Origin: Alkalibaculum bacchi
GTDB taxonomy: Bacteria; Bacillota; Clostridia; Eubacteriales; Alkalibacteraceae
DNA: 19,277 nt
Direction of reading: 5' to 3'
Assembly (NCBI RefSeq): GCF_937875145.1
Contig: NZ_CALNCS010000186.1
Location: forward strand, 1 to 19,277
Shown: piece by piece, positions 1-8,536 of the stretch
Layout: the number at the start of each line of letters is the position of its first letter
Position numbering within the stretch: position 1 is the first letter of the stretch
Made by a program: the position numbers and the translations under genes
The notes under the pieces: model-generated
Database searches by the model: none
Told to the model about the DNA's origin: nothing
Seen by the model: only the letters and a program-made list of their open reading frames with translations

Positions 1-599
1 TTTTTGGCTATATCTTAAACAGAAAAAATATCCCTGGAAAAAACATTTGGGAGACAATACTTATACTTCCTATGATTTTACCGCCATCGGTAACAGGCTA
101 TCTTCTCCTAATTGCTTTTGGAAAAAGAGGAATAATAGGCGCTTTTTTAATGGAACACTTTGGGATACAAATTGTTTTTACCTGGTTCGGCGCAGTCATT
201 TCAGCCTGTATCGTTTCCCTTCCACTTATGTACCAAAATGCAAAGTCTGCATTTATAAGCATTGATCCTATTTACGAAAAAGCAGCCGAAACCTTGGGTA
301 GTAGCGAATGGAAAATCTTTAGGACAGTTACATTTCCTTTGGCGTGGCCAGGCATTATCAGCGGTGTAATTCTATCTTTTGCCCGAGCCATAGGCGAATT
401 TGGTGCTACCCTCATGATTGCAGGAAATATACCTGGTAAGACCCAAACCATGCCAACAGCTATTTACTTTGCTGTAGAATCAGGAAATACAGATATGGCA
501 AATTCTTTAGTACTAATCATGGTAATATTTAGTTTTAGCGTAATCTTTGTACTAAATATGTGGTTAAAGAGAAAAAATTATATTGGAAAACAAGGATGA
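1..599 (+). CDS. modB: Molybdate ABC transporter permease ModB, 5'-truncated by window edge
   Basis: This is an inner-membrane permease subunit of a molybdate (or tungstate) ABC importer. The open frame runs in from base 3 with no start in the window, giving about 198 residues; the ATG at 72 is internal. Visible family features are the PMILPPSVTGYLLL segment, several hydrophobic helices, and the EAA loop (EKAAETLGSSEWKIFRTVTF then AWPGIISG), which contacts the ATPase. The run ARAIGEFGATLMIAGN is typical of ModB/CysU permeases. It ends with TGA at 597-599, seven bases before the ATG of the ATPase gene, so the two are co-translated. The periplasmic binding protein ModA would be expected upstream, outside the window. 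Family-level call is firm; molybdate rather than tungstate or sulfate is inferred from the ModB-like sequence and the partner. Confidence 0.9.
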   Translation, partial: FGYILNRKNIPGKNIWETILILPMILPPSVTGYLLLIAFGKRGIIGAFLMEHFGIQIVFTWFGAVISACIVSLPLMYQNAKSAFISIDPIYEKAAETLGSSEWKIFRTVTFPLAWPGIISGVILSFARAIGEFGATLMIAGNIPGKTQTMPTAIYFAVESGNTDMANSLVLIMVIFSFSVIFVLNMWLKRKNYIGKQG

Positions 600-606
600 T
601 GCACAG

Positions 607-1269
607 ATGAATACATATTTTAAAATCAAAAGCAAATTAGATTACTTTAGTATGGATATGGAGTACGAATTTGAAAGTGGCGTCCTTGTCGTTCAAGGAG
701 AGTCTGGTGCAGGGAAAACCACCCTTCTCAATTTTATCTCTGGACTAAAAAATCCAGAGGTCGGAAAAATTGCATTTGGCGAACAGATTGTATTTGATCA
801 CATAGACAAAATCAATATCCCTACAAGACACCGAAACATAGGCTATGTCTTTCAAAATTATGCATTGTTTCCCAATATGACAGTAGCAGAAAATATTACA
901 TATGGTATTAAAAATATGATTGATTTTAAAGACAAAGCTAAAAGAGAAAAGTTGCTCTCTTACTGTGAATCCGTCATGAACACGTTCCATATTGATCACT
1001 TAAAGAAGAAATATCCTAGAAATATTTCTGGTGGAGAAAAACAGAGAGTAGCACTGTCTAGAGCCATTGTAACTAGACCTAAACTCTTACTACTAGATGA
1101 ACCCTTTTCTGCTCTCGATGAAAAGACAAAAAAAATTGTGTACAAAGAATTTGAGCAATTTAAACAGAACTTTCATATTCCCACTATCTTGATTACCCAT
1201 AGTTCTTTAGAATGTGAAATGTTTGCAGATCAAAAAATCGTCTTAGAAAATGGCAAGAGGGTTAATTAA
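607..1269 (+). CDS. modC: Molybdate ABC transporter ATP-binding protein ModC, short form
   Basis: Cytoplasmic ATPase that powers the ModB permease. I chose ATG 607 because AAGGATG at 592-598 sits at normal spacing; a TTG at 583 in the same frame would add eight residues and overlap modB. From ATG the protein is 220 residues. It has Walker A GESGAGKT (31-38), Q-loop Q83, signature ISGGEKQR (140-147), Walker B LLLLDE (160-165) and switch histidine H197 in ILITHSS. Full-length ModC proteins are about 350 residues and carry a C-terminal molybdate-binding TOBE domain. That domain is absent here, since the frame stops right after the nucleotide-binding domain. A dispersed repeat follows immediately after the stop. 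Confidence 0.9.
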   Translation: MNTYFKIKSKLDYFSMDMEYEFESGVLVVQGESGAGKTTLLNFISGLKNPEVGKIAFGEQIVFDHIDKINIPTRHRNIGYVFQNYALFPNMTVAENITYGIKNMIDFKDKAKREKLLSYCESVMNTFHIDHLKKKYPRNISGGEKQRVALSRAIVTRPKLLLLDEPFSALDEKTKKIVYKEFEQFKQNFHIPTILITHSSLECEMFADQKIVLENGKRVN

Positions 1270-1275
1270 AAAAAA

Positions 1276-1372
1276 GCGCCTGCAGCGCGTTAGTCGCTAG
1301 TCATTAGTCTTTAGTCATTAGCATTGCGGTATTCCTTTTGGGTCTAGATCTTTCGCTTACACTCAAGATGAC
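1276..1372 (+). repeat. Dispersed intergenic repeat, copy 1 (GCGC hairpin, heptamers, hairpin)
   Basis: The block begins seven bases after modC stops. It has a GCGC/GCGC inverted repeat (1276-1288), then a run of 7-bp units of the form TTAGTCA/TTAGTCT (about 1289-1322), then a hairpin GATCTTTCGC...CAAGATGAC (1347-1372) whose stem is ATCTT/AAGAT. The same three parts occur in the same order and orientation at 17837-17940. Both copies lie between convergent genes. I recall GATCCTTCGCTGCGCTCAGG-like sequences as common dispersed intergenic elements in several bacterial genomes, but cannot assign a named family. Confidence 0.6.
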
Positions 1373-1417
1373 TGGGTAGGAGTTAGAGTCAAAAGTAGGA
1401 CTTTCCGAATTAAATAT

Positions 1418-1465
1418 AAAAGGCTCTCTATTTATAAGTGGATTTTCATAAATAGAGGGCCTTTT
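1418..1465. terminator. Bidirectional terminator between modC and the aro operon
   Basis: An inverted repeat of 18 bp (1418-1435 with 1448-1465, one G-U pair) encloses a 12-base loop. It is flanked by A-rich sequence on the left and T-rich sequence on the right, so it can terminate in both directions. It lies a few bases beyond the aroK stop, making it the end of the long - strand aro operon, and it also closes the + strand modBC unit. Confidence 0.8.
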
Positions 1466-1469
1466 CGTA

Positions 1470-1985
1470 TTATTGATTATTTTCCACTTTGTATAACTGA
1501 ACCTTCTCTATTATCAAGTCAGCAACCTTTTGTATCTCCCCTACATTGTTTATTTCTATATCACAATACCCTTTATATAGATGAATTCTTTCATTATATA
1601 ATGAATATACTGCTTCTACTCCTTTTGATAGAAGAGGTCGCGTTCTTACATCAATATCACCCACAATATCATCTACAGGCCTGTTTATAAATACAATAAC
1701 AGAATTCTTTTTAAGATTTGTGATGTTTTCTTTTCTTTTTACAATGCCCCCACCAGTTGCAATAATATGACAATTCAATTCGCCCAATAAAATAGAATAT
1801 TTGCTTTCCACATCTCTAAAGAAGGCTTCACTTATGTCAAACATCTCTTTTATGGTTTTTTCCTCATGGGATTCTATATAATCATCCATATCAATTACAG
1901 GTTTATTTAGCCTTTTAGCCATGATTTTACTTAAAGTGCTCTTTCCACAACCAGGCATGCCGATTAATACTATATTCTTGTTCAT
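1470..1985 (-). CDS. aroK: Shikimate kinase
   Basis: Phosphorylates shikimate at O3 with ATP, the fifth step toward chorismate, in the cytoplasm. The protein has 171 residues, the normal length. It has the P-loop GMPGCGKST (9-17), the shikimate-binding aspartate in DMDDY (D34), R57 in FFRDVE, the glycine triplet GGG (78-80) and the lid arginines in RTRPLL (R114, R116). The start ATG overlaps the TGA of aroE (ATGA at 1982-1985), so translation is coupled, with GCAGGA as ribosome binding site. It is the last gene of the aro operon and is followed directly by the terminator hairpin. Confidence 0.95.
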   Translation of the reverse strand: MNKNIVLIGMPGCGKSTLSKIMAKRLNKPVIDMDDYIESHEEKTIKEMFDISEAFFRDVESKYSILLGELNCHIIATGGGIVKRKENITNLKKNSVIVFINRPVDDIVGDIDVRTRPLLSKGVEAVYSLYNERIHLYKGYCDIEINNVGEIQKVADLIIEKVQLYKVENNQ

Positions 1986-2800
1986 AGATATTCCTGCTTT
2001 AAAAACGCTAATATCTTTATTATTGTTTCATCTGATATCTCTACTTCATTCCATATTTCCTGTGATTTTATTGCTTGAGCAACTAACATATATAAACCAT
2101 TTACACTTTTAAGACCAGCTTCTCTTGATTGCCTTATAAATACGGTCTCTGAAGGATTATAAATTAAATCTACAGCTTGTGAAAATCCCATTAAATACTT
2201 CTTATCTATAGGGGTAGCTTCTATATTAGGGAACATACCCACAGGGGTAGCGTTGATGATGGTTGAACAATTTTCAATTTTCTCAAAATCATTATAAGAA
2301 ACGATTTCGTCCTCAGGAAATTTTTGTTTCGCAGTAGCCATATCTCTTGTAACAAATATTATTTGTTTGATTTCATTGTCTTTAAGGTACTCGGCAACTG
2401 CTTTTGATGCACCGCCAGTACCCAGTATTACAGCATTTTCTCCTGATATTTTTATATTTGCATTTTCTAGCATCATGCCAAATCCATAATAATCTGTATT
2501 GTAGCCTGTTGCCATTTTATCTCTACCTATGGCAACTACATTTATGGCTCCAATTTTTTCAGCTTCAGGGCTAAGTTTATCTAAATACTTGATAATGTCT
2601 GTCTTATAAGGTATGGTTACATTTATTCCATTATAGCCAAGAGCTTTTAATCCTGGAATTACATCTTTAAGATTTTCGTTATTAACCTGAAAAGTACCGT
2701 AATGACCGTTAATATTTATTTCTTCCATAATTTTGCTATTTATAATAGGAGAATATGTATGACCTAATTTTTCACCGATTAAACCAAATAATTTTTCCAT
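1982..2800 (-). CDS. aroE: Shikimate dehydrogenase (biosynthetic)
   Basis: Reduces 3-dehydroshikimate to shikimate with NADPH. The 272-residue length is standard. The N-domain has the substrate motif GHTYSP (13-18) and NVTIPYK with catalytic lysine K66; the paired aspartate lies in NTDYYGF. The Rossmann domain has GTGGASKAV, and NATPVGM follows. The ATG is preceded by AAGGGGGACGAA. The gene lies between the chorismate mutase and aroK genes in the biosynthetic operon. A second, divergent AroE homologue is encoded at 12977-13852 in a catabolic setting, so this copy is the one that serves biosynthesis by context. Confidence 0.94.
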   Translation of the reverse strand: MEKLFGLIGEKLGHTYSPIINSKIMEEININGHYGTFQVNNENLKDVIPGLKALGYNGINVTIPYKTDIIKYLDKLSPEAEKIGAINVVAIGRDKMATGYNTDYYGFGMMLENANIKISGENAVILGTGGASKAVAEYLKDNEIKQIIFVTRDMATAKQKFPEDEIVSYNDFEKIENCSTIINATPVGMFPNIEATPIDKKYLMGFSQAVDLIYNPSETVFIRQSREAGLKSVNGLYMLVAQAIKSQEIWNEVEISDETIIKILAFLKQEYL

Positions 2801-2842
2801 TTCGTCCCCCTTATTCTCTTCTATGACCCCTTAAAACTCCAT

Positions 2843-3124
2843 CTATATGTTTTTTATATACTCTTTTTGCATTTCTTTTGAGGCGTCCATTATTTGAATA
2901 TATATTTTTTCTATGCTTTCAGCGTATTTTTCATTTTTTAAATAACCAATGCATTTTTCTATAACTTGTCTTTCCCTATCACTATCCAAAACATCCATAT
3001 TATCTTGAATTTTATATTTTGCCACATCTAATGCAATGGTAAGCCTTTTCTCAAGTAAAGATGTAATCTCTTTATCTATTTTATCTATTTCTTCTCTCGT
3101 CTTTGATAAATCTAATTTTTCCAT
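2843..3124 (-). CDS. Stand-alone chorismate mutase, AroQ (all-alpha) class
   Basis: Converts chorismate to prephenate. The 93-residue protein is the size of a single AroQ domain. Aligned by eye to the E. coli PheA mutase domain, all main active-site positions are present: R10 (for R11), R27 (R28), K38 (K39), D47 (D48), R50 (R51), E51 (E52), S82 (S84) and Q86 (Q88). It overlaps the end of aroC by 13 bp with its own strong site (GGAAGGTGAGGT before ATG). This matters because the mutase-like domain fused to PheA, earlier in the same operon, lacks several of these residues; this small protein is probably the working mutase for both the tyrosine and phenylalanine branches. Confidence 0.92.
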   Translation of the reverse strand: MEKLDLSKTREEIDKIDKEITSLLEKRLTIALDVAKYKIQDNMDVLDSDRERQVIEKCIGYLKNEKYAESIEKIYIQIMDASKEMQKEYIKNI

Positions 3125-4212
3125 ACCTCACCTTCCCTTTCCAATATATTATCTAATAGAACCAGTGCTGCAGCTGCTTCGATAACAGGAAGAGCCCTTG
3201 GAACAATGCAAGGATCATGACGGCCTTCTATTTTAAGCTTAGTGTTTTTCATATCCAATATATTGACGGTATCTTGTTGTAGTGATATAGATGGCGTCGG
3301 TTTTATGGCTGTTCTAAAGACAATTGGCATGGAGTTTGATATACCTCCAAGGATGCCACCATTGCTATTTTGGGTACATATTATTTTCCCATTTTCTAAA
3401 GTGTATGGGTCATTTGTTTCCGAACCTTTGCACATTGCGATATCGAATCCTTCACCAAACTCTATCCCTTTTATTGCAGGAATGGAGAATACTATTTGGG
3501 CAATTTGACTTTCTAGAGAATGAAAAAACGGCTGACCTAACCCTGCTGGAACATTTATAATATATGTTTCAACGACTCCCCCTACAGAATCCCCACTGTT
3601 TTTCGCATATATAATCTCGTCTTCCATGGCATTGGAAATATCCTCTGAAAGCGTTGGAAATGCCATCGCTTTTAACTTTTTCAGCAATGTTTCATTTATA
3701 TTGGAGTAATCGATTCTCACATCACTTGTTTTATGAATGCTCTTAATGCGACTTCCAATGACAATATTTTTTTCTTGAAGCATTTGCATAGCTATTGCTC
3801 CAGCAAACATAAGAGGGGCTGTAATCCTCCCTGAAAAGTGTCCCCCTCCTCTGTAATCGTTAAAGCCAAGATATTTTACTTTTGCAGGGTAATCGCTATG
3901 GGAAGGTCTTAAAGTATCTTTTAGTATAGAATAATCTTTTGATCTTATATTATTATTATAAATAACTCCGCAAAGTGGAGCTCCTGTTGTTTTTCCTTCG
4001 AATATACCGCTTAATATTTTGACTTCATCATCTTCTTTTCGTGGCGTTGCAAGGGAGCTGTTTCCAGGAGCACGCCTTGCCATCTGCTGTCTTATATAAT
4101 TCATATCTAGCTCTATTCCAGCTGGAAGGGAGTCTATAACGACGCCAATCCCCTCCCCGTGGGATTCACCAAACAAACTCAGTTTAATTCTATTACCCCA
4201 TGTGGAGCCCAT
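3112..4212 (-). CDS. aroC: Chorismate synthase
   Basis: Makes chorismate from 5-enolpyruvylshikimate 3-phosphate by loss of phosphate, using reduced FMN. It has 366 residues. Family signatures are GESHG (15-19), RGGGHFSGR with the active-site histidine region, and the C-terminal RHDPCIVPRA starting at about 331. The start ATG lies within the 3' end of aroA (20-bp overlap). GGGGGGAAGATCT directly before it supports this start, as does the fit to the family N-terminus (MxSTxGN). It is part of the coupled aroB-aroA-aroC-mutase block. Confidence 0.96.
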   Translation of the reverse strand: MGSTWGNRIKLSLFGESHGEGIGVVIDSLPAGIELDMNYIRQQMARRAPGNSSLATPRKEDDEVKILSGIFEGKTTGAPLCGVIYNNNIRSKDYSILKDTLRPSHSDYPAKVKYLGFNDYRGGGHFSGRITAPLMFAGAIAMQMLQEKNIVIGSRIKSIHKTSDVRIDYSNINETLLKKLKAMAFPTLSEDISNAMEDEIIYAKNSGDSVGGVVETYIINVPAGLGQPFFHSLESQIAQIVFSIPAIKGIEFGEGFDIAMCKGSETNDPYTLENGKIICTQNSNGGILGGISNSMPIVFRTAIKPTPSISLQQDTVNILDMKNTKLKIEGRHDPCIVPRALPVIEAAAALVLLDNILEREGEVWKN

Positions 4213-5482
4213 AGATCTTCCCCCCTAACTTTACGTAATCCTCCCAAAATCCTGGATAGGATTTTTTTACGGATGCATATTCTTCTAATTCTATAGGATC
4301 GATGCATTTTGTAGCTGCTATTGCTAGTGCCATTGCAATTCTATGATCGTTCCAGCTATTTACTATTGCACCGCCCTTTAATGTTTCTTTCCCCTTAATC
4401 ACAAGTCCATCTTCTAATTCTTTGACAGTTGCACCAATTTTATTCATTTCCGTTGAAATGGCCTTTAATCGATCGGATTCTTTTATTCGAAGTCTCTGCC
4501 CATTTATTATTTTTGTCGTGACATTTGGCTTCAGTGCTCCAAGGACTGTCAGGATAGGTACTAAATCAGGTATTTGGGATACATCTATCACTATTTCCTT
4601 TTCTAAGGAACCTTCTTCACTTTCGTTTGGCTTTTTATCTACAGCATCGTATCTTTCTATAATAGATAGAATTTCTTTGTCTCCTTGAAGGGAGTTTTCA
4701 TGTAGTCCCATACATTCGACGTCATTTCCTATACTTTTTCCTACCAGAAAAAAGGCTGCTTGGGAATAGTCGCTTTCTATACGGTAGTCTTGTGGTGTAT
4801 ACTTTAATCCACCTTTTACTACAAATCTCTTATAGCCTTCATTTTCAATTCTCATACCATACTTTTTCATCATATCTATAGTCAAATCGATATATCCTAC
4901 GGATTCCGTATTATCTACTATATTGATGATGGAATCCTCTTCTAATAAAGAAAGTGAAAACAAAAGCCCTGTAACAAACTGGGAACTTACACTACCAGAT
5001 ATATTGTACGGACCTGACATTAGTTTTCCTTTAACTGTAAGTGGCAAAACGCCTTTTGCAGTCGTATATTCAATATTTTGTTCCTGAAATATTTTATAAT
5101 AAACGTCTAATGGTCTTTCCCCTAATCTCTTTGTTCCTATAAATGTGCACTCATCACTCAGCATCATAGCTATAGGAATAATAAATCTCAGTGTCGAACC
5201 TGATTCTTTGCAGTCAATAACTGCCTTTGAAACTTTCTTTTTTTCTTTTTTTATTTTTACTTTGTATGTTTTATTATCGTTTTCGACTATCTCGATATTT
5301 GCGCCAAGTTGTCTCATGGCTTCTATCGTCACCATTATATCCTCCGAAAGGATAAGATTATCTACTATACTCTCCCCATCAGCTAAGCAAGCACATATAA
5401 TTGCCCTATGACTCAAACTTTTTGATGGAGGCACTACTACTGTTCCATTTAATCTCGTTGGTAATATAGTAATTTTATCCAT
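4193..5482 (-). CDS. aroA: 3-phosphoshikimate 1-carboxyvinyltransferase (EPSP synthase)
   Basis: Transfers enolpyruvate from PEP to shikimate 3-phosphate. The 429-residue length is usual. Motifs are PPSKSLSHRA (18-27, with K21, S22, R26 for substrate binding), ESGSTLRF (93-100), RPLDVY, RIKESDRL and WNDHRIAMA near the C-terminus. GAGGTGAAAC precedes the ATG. The position matching E. coli P101, in the loop that affects glyphosate binding, is F100 here by hand alignment; this kind of variation is common in Bacillota enzymes and does not by itself show resistance. The gene starts nine bases after aroB and overlaps aroC. Confidence 0.95.
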   Translation of the reverse strand: MDKITILPTRLNGTVVVPPSKSLSHRAIICACLADGESIVDNLILSEDIMVTIEAMRQLGANIEIVENDNKTYKVKIKKEKKKVSKAVIDCKESGSTLRFIIPIAMMLSDECTFIGTKRLGERPLDVYYKIFQEQNIEYTTAKGVLPLTVKGKLMSGPYNISGSVSSQFVTGLLFSLSLLEEDSIINIVDNTESVGYIDLTIDMMKKYGMRIENEGYKRFVVKGGLKYTPQDYRIESDYSQAAFFLVGKSIGNDVECMGLHENSLQGDKEILSIIERYDAVDKKPNESEEGSLEKEIVIDVSQIPDLVPILTVLGALKPNVTTKIINGQRLRIKESDRLKAISTEMNKIGATVKELEDGLVIKGKETLKGGAIVNSWNDHRIAMALAIAATKCIDPIELEEYASVKKSYPGFWEDYVKLGGKIYGLHMG

Positions 5483-5490
5483 GTTTCACC

Positions 5491-6549
5491 TCAAAAAAAT
5501 GTACTTATATTTTTTTCTGGTACTTTTTCAATAAAACAATCGCCAATTTTGTTTAATAAAATTAAATTTATATTATCTTTAATATTCTTTTTATCTAATT
5601 TTATCGTTTTTCTTATATACTCGTCATCAACATTTTTTATACTATATTCCATATTGAAATTCATTAGGACATCCTTTATCCTTTGTGCTGTTCCTTGTTT
5701 TGTATATCCTAACTCTTCACTTTTTCCTGTTATATAATACATGCCTACACCTACAGCTTGACCGTGAGAATATTGATAATTAAAATAATTTTCAATTGCA
5801 TGTGCTAAAGTATGCCCAAAATTCAAAATCATCCTCAGTCCTGTGTCTTTCTCATCAACCTCTACAATAGCTCTTTTTATATTACAGCATGTATAAATGA
5901 TGTATTCAATATGATCAAACAACTGTTTTCTTGATTTTATTCTTGTTAACTTTTCAAACATTTGAGCATCTTTTATACATGCGTATTTTATCACTTCACC
6001 CATACCGTCTTTTATGCAATCATCTGTCAATGAATTTAAAATCGATGGATCAATCAATACTAATTTAGGTTGATAAAAGGTACCTGCCAAGTTTTTTCCT
6101 TTTCTCAAGTTTATCGCTGTTTTACCTCCTATACTTGAATCGATCTGTGATAATAGAGTAGTAGGTATTTGAACATAGTCAATACCTCTTAGGTATATAG
6201 AAGCTACAAATCCTGCCAAATCTCCGATTACTCCCCCACCAAAAGCTACAATCAAATCACTTCTTTTTATAGACTGCTCTGTAAGCTGATCTAATACTTC
6301 ACTTAGTGTTTTAATGCTTTTACTCTCTTCTCCTGGTTTTACGACTATAAAATGAATACGTGAACCATACTTTTCTAAGGACTCTTTCAATTTGCTACCA
6401 TATAATTTAAATACATTTTCATCTGTAATCACGGCAATATTTTTATTGTCGTTTACTAATTCTAGGTATTCTCCTGCTTTTGACAATATATTATTATCTA
6501 TAATGATATCATATCTATTTTCTTTAGGATTAACTTGTATCTTTTTCAT
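5491..6549 (-). CDS. aroB: 3-dehydroquinate synthase
   Basis: Cyclises DAHP to 3-dehydroquinate with NAD+ and a divalent metal. It has 352 residues. GGGVIGDLAGFVAS (104-117) binds NAD. The metal ligands are E185 (GMGEVIKYA), H246 (NFGHTLAHAIE) and H262 (YSHGQAVGVGM). The ATG overlaps the stop of tyrA (4-bp ATGA type) and has an AGGAAAGG site upstream. The next enzyme in the pathway, 3-dehydroquinate dehydratase, is not encoded anywhere in this operon. Confidence 0.96.
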   Translation of the reverse strand: MKKIQVNPKENRYDIIIDNNILSKAGEYLELVNDNKNIAVITDENVFKLYGSKLKESLEKYGSRIHFIVVKPGEESKSIKTLSEVLDQLTEQSIKRSDLIVAFGGGVIGDLAGFVASIYLRGIDYVQIPTTLLSQIDSSIGGKTAINLRKGKNLAGTFYQPKLVLIDPSILNSLTDDCIKDGMGEVIKYACIKDAQMFEKLTRIKSRKQLFDHIEYIIYTCCNIKRAIVEVDEKDTGLRMILNFGHTLAHAIENYFNYQYSHGQAVGVGMYYITGKSEELGYTKQGTAQRIKDVLMNFNMEYSIKNVDDEYIRKTIKLDKKNIKDNINLILLNKIGDCFIEKVPEKNISTFF

Positions 6550-7403
6550 ATTGATAGCCCTTTCCTCTTTGCAGTACTTTTTTCAAAATATGATTGCACA
6601 ATATCTTTGTTATCATTATCTATAATATGATAGACTTTATTTAAATCATCTATAAACTCGGCTAGTGCTCTTAGCAATTTATCTTTATTTTCAAATATTA
6701 ATTGGCTCCACAATTCTGCATTTATCTGCGCAACTCTTGTTGCATCCTTAAAACTTCCTCCCATGCAATCTAATCCTTGTTCAAATTTATCGCTATTTAC
6801 AAGTGCACATGCTATTAAATGAGGAAGCTGGCTTGTAAAAGCTATCATCTCATCATGTTTTTCAGGAGACATAATAGACACTTCCTTAAATCCAATTCTA
6901 TAAAATAATTTCTTTAGTATTTCAATTTGTCTCCCTGGATTATGATTACAAGTTAAAATGTATGAAGCGCCTTCAAAGATACTGCTATCAGAAAATTCAT
7001 ATCCTATACATTCTTTACCTGCCATAGGATGCCCACCAACAAAATAGATATCTTCTCTTATAAACTCATTAATTTGTCGAGAAATCTTATCTTTTATACC
7101 TGAGGTATCTGTGATAATACAGTTTTTTTTCATCTTGTGCATATTGTCTTTTATGAAATTTATATTAGTATTCGGATATGCACAGAGAATAACCATATCT
7201 GAATGATTAAGAGGGTAAGTTGGATTTATAAAACCTTCGTCTATTATCCTTTCTTGTTTTGATTGCTTTATAATACTTTCATTTACCTCAATTGCCCACA
7301 AGTTTTTCACATTTATATGCTTTCTTATGGCTTTTGCCATAGATCCCCCTATAAGACCTAAGCCTACAACAGTTATGTTCAAATTTTCAAATTCTAATCC
7401 CAA
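6546..7403 (-). CDS. tyrA: Prephenate dehydrogenase
   Basis: Oxidatively decarboxylates prephenate to 4-hydroxyphenylpyruvate, the tyrosine branch step. The protein has 285 residues, with NAD-binding VVGLGLIGGS (12-21), TDTSGIK (98-104), GGHPMAG with H125, and SQLPHLIA with H195, which matches the catalytic histidine of the family. There is no C-terminal ACT domain, so feedback by tyrosine on this enzyme is less likely and control may fall on the T-box. The start codon is TTG (7401-7403), supported by GGGGGTGAT eight bases upstream; no in-frame ATG or GTG precedes the Rossmann motif. Confidence 0.93.
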   Translation of the reverse strand: MGLEFENLNITVVGLGLIGGSMAKAIRKHINVKNLWAIEVNESIIKQSKQERIIDEGFINPTYPLNHSDMVILCAYPNTNINFIKDNMHKMKKNCIITDTSGIKDKISRQINEFIREDIYFVGGHPMAGKECIGYEFSDSSIFEGASYILTCNHNPGRQIEILKKLFYRIGFKEVSIMSPEKHDEMIAFTSQLPHLIACALVNSDKFEQGLDCMGGSFKDATRVAQINAELWSQLIFENKDKLLRALAEFIDDLNKVYHIIDNDNKDIVQSYFEKSTAKRKGLSI

Positions 7404-7433
7404 CTTAGAATCACCCCCTTTATATTAAATATA

Positions 7434-8516
7434 TTAAGCCCTATAACTCCCTAGTATCTTGAAGTATGGAAGTTCCTTTTCTAATTGGGAGAGTATAGCC
7501 TTCATATTGTGTTCTAATATATTTCCCTCGAAATCAACATAAAACAGATATCTAAAAGGACTTTCTAAATCTGGCCGTGAACATATGGATGTCAAGCTTA
7601 TATTGTAATAAGAAAATATGGACAGTACACCATCTAAACTCCCTACAATATGTGGTACTGAGAAAACAAGGCTTATTCTATTGTGATTTCTTTCTTGTAC
7701 TAGCATTCTGGATACCCCACAAAAACGGGTATAGTTTTCACTTTTATTGATTTTTGCATTTAATATCTTAAGACCATAATTTTCTGCAGCCTCTTTAGAA
7801 CAGATACAAGCTATTGATTTATCATTCATTTCAGCCACTCTTTTCGCCGCAACAGCAGTATTTGTATCATTTATTACTATAAATCTATTTTCTTTTATAT
7901 ATTCATAGCATTGTGCCAATGCTTGTGGATGAGAATACACCTGTTTTATATCTTGTATCTGCGTACTTTGAACACCAGCTATACAATGACTTATTTTTTT
8001 TATATAACTATAATTGATATACAAATCGTATTTTACCAAGAGATCATATATCTCATTGATATATCCTGCCGTCGAATTTTCTATAGGTAGTACTCCTATA
8101 TCTGCTTTATTATTATATACATTAGAGAATACTTGCTCGAATAAGTCTGTATATATTATTTCTTTATTTGGAAATAATGCTTTTGTTGCACTTTCTGTAT
8201 ATGAGAAAGGCAATCCTTGATAACATATCTTTTGTATTTTCTTATTGCTTTTTATTTCATTATCATCTGATAATTTAATATGTTGTCTGTATAAGTATCT
8301 TTTGTCTATTAACTGTATACTTTTAGCTAAGTGCCTATATTCATGTGCATATTTTTCATCACAATCTATATCTTTGCCTATAGTAGAAAAATTTTCTTTA
8401 TTATTAATTTTAAGTTTTGAAATTTCATCAACTAAAGAAATTCTTTTTAAAAAAGCTCCTTTAATGTCTTCATTGCATTTCAAAATCTCTTCCTTTAATT
8501 TTTCATATTCGCACAT
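7434..8516 (-). CDS. pheA: Prephenate dehydratase with N-terminal chorismate-mutase-like domain and ACT domain
   Basis: Converts prephenate to phenylpyruvate, the phenylalanine branch step. It has 360 residues in three parts: an AroQ-like helical segment (about 1-75), prephenate dehydratase (about 97-270, with IGVLPIENSTAGYI and the catalytic NYTRFCGVSRM), and a C-terminal ACT domain (about 281-355, with VGSLDGVLSIF and CSRPDLESP), which normally binds phenylalanine for feedback. The mutase part keeps R25, K36 and D49. The residues matching E. coli R11, R51 and E52 are K8, C52 and D53, so it is probably weak or inactive. GGTAGGTGG precedes the ATG. It starts 20 bp after aroF stops. Confidence 0.94.
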   Translation of the reverse strand: MCEYEKLKEEILKCNEDIKGAFLKRISLVDEISKLKINNKENFSTIGKDIDCDEKYAHEYRHLAKSIQLIDKRYLYRQHIKLSDDNEIKSNKKIQKICYQGLPFSYTESATKALFPNKEIIYTDLFEQVFSNVYNNKADIGVLPIENSTAGYINEIYDLLVKYDLYINYSYIKKISHCIAGVQSTQIQDIKQVYSHPQALAQCYEYIKENRFIVINDTNTAVAAKRVAEMNDKSIACICSKEAAENYGLKILNAKINKSENYTRFCGVSRMLVQERNHNRISLVFSVPHIVGSLDGVLSIFSYYNISLTSICSRPDLESPFRYLFYVDFEGNILEHNMKAILSQLEKELPYFKILGSYRA

Positions 8517-8536
8517 ATAACCACCTACCCTTTATT

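Noticed and set aside
1289..1322. Short repeats that might be a CRISPR array
   Set aside because: The units are 7 bp with no spacers and no cas genes are nearby; it is a simple heptamer repeat within a dispersed element.
4193..5482. Glyphosate-tolerant EPSP synthase signature
   Set aside because: The residue matching P101 is Phe, but similar substitutions are normal in Bacillota enzymes and tolerance cannot be read from this one position.
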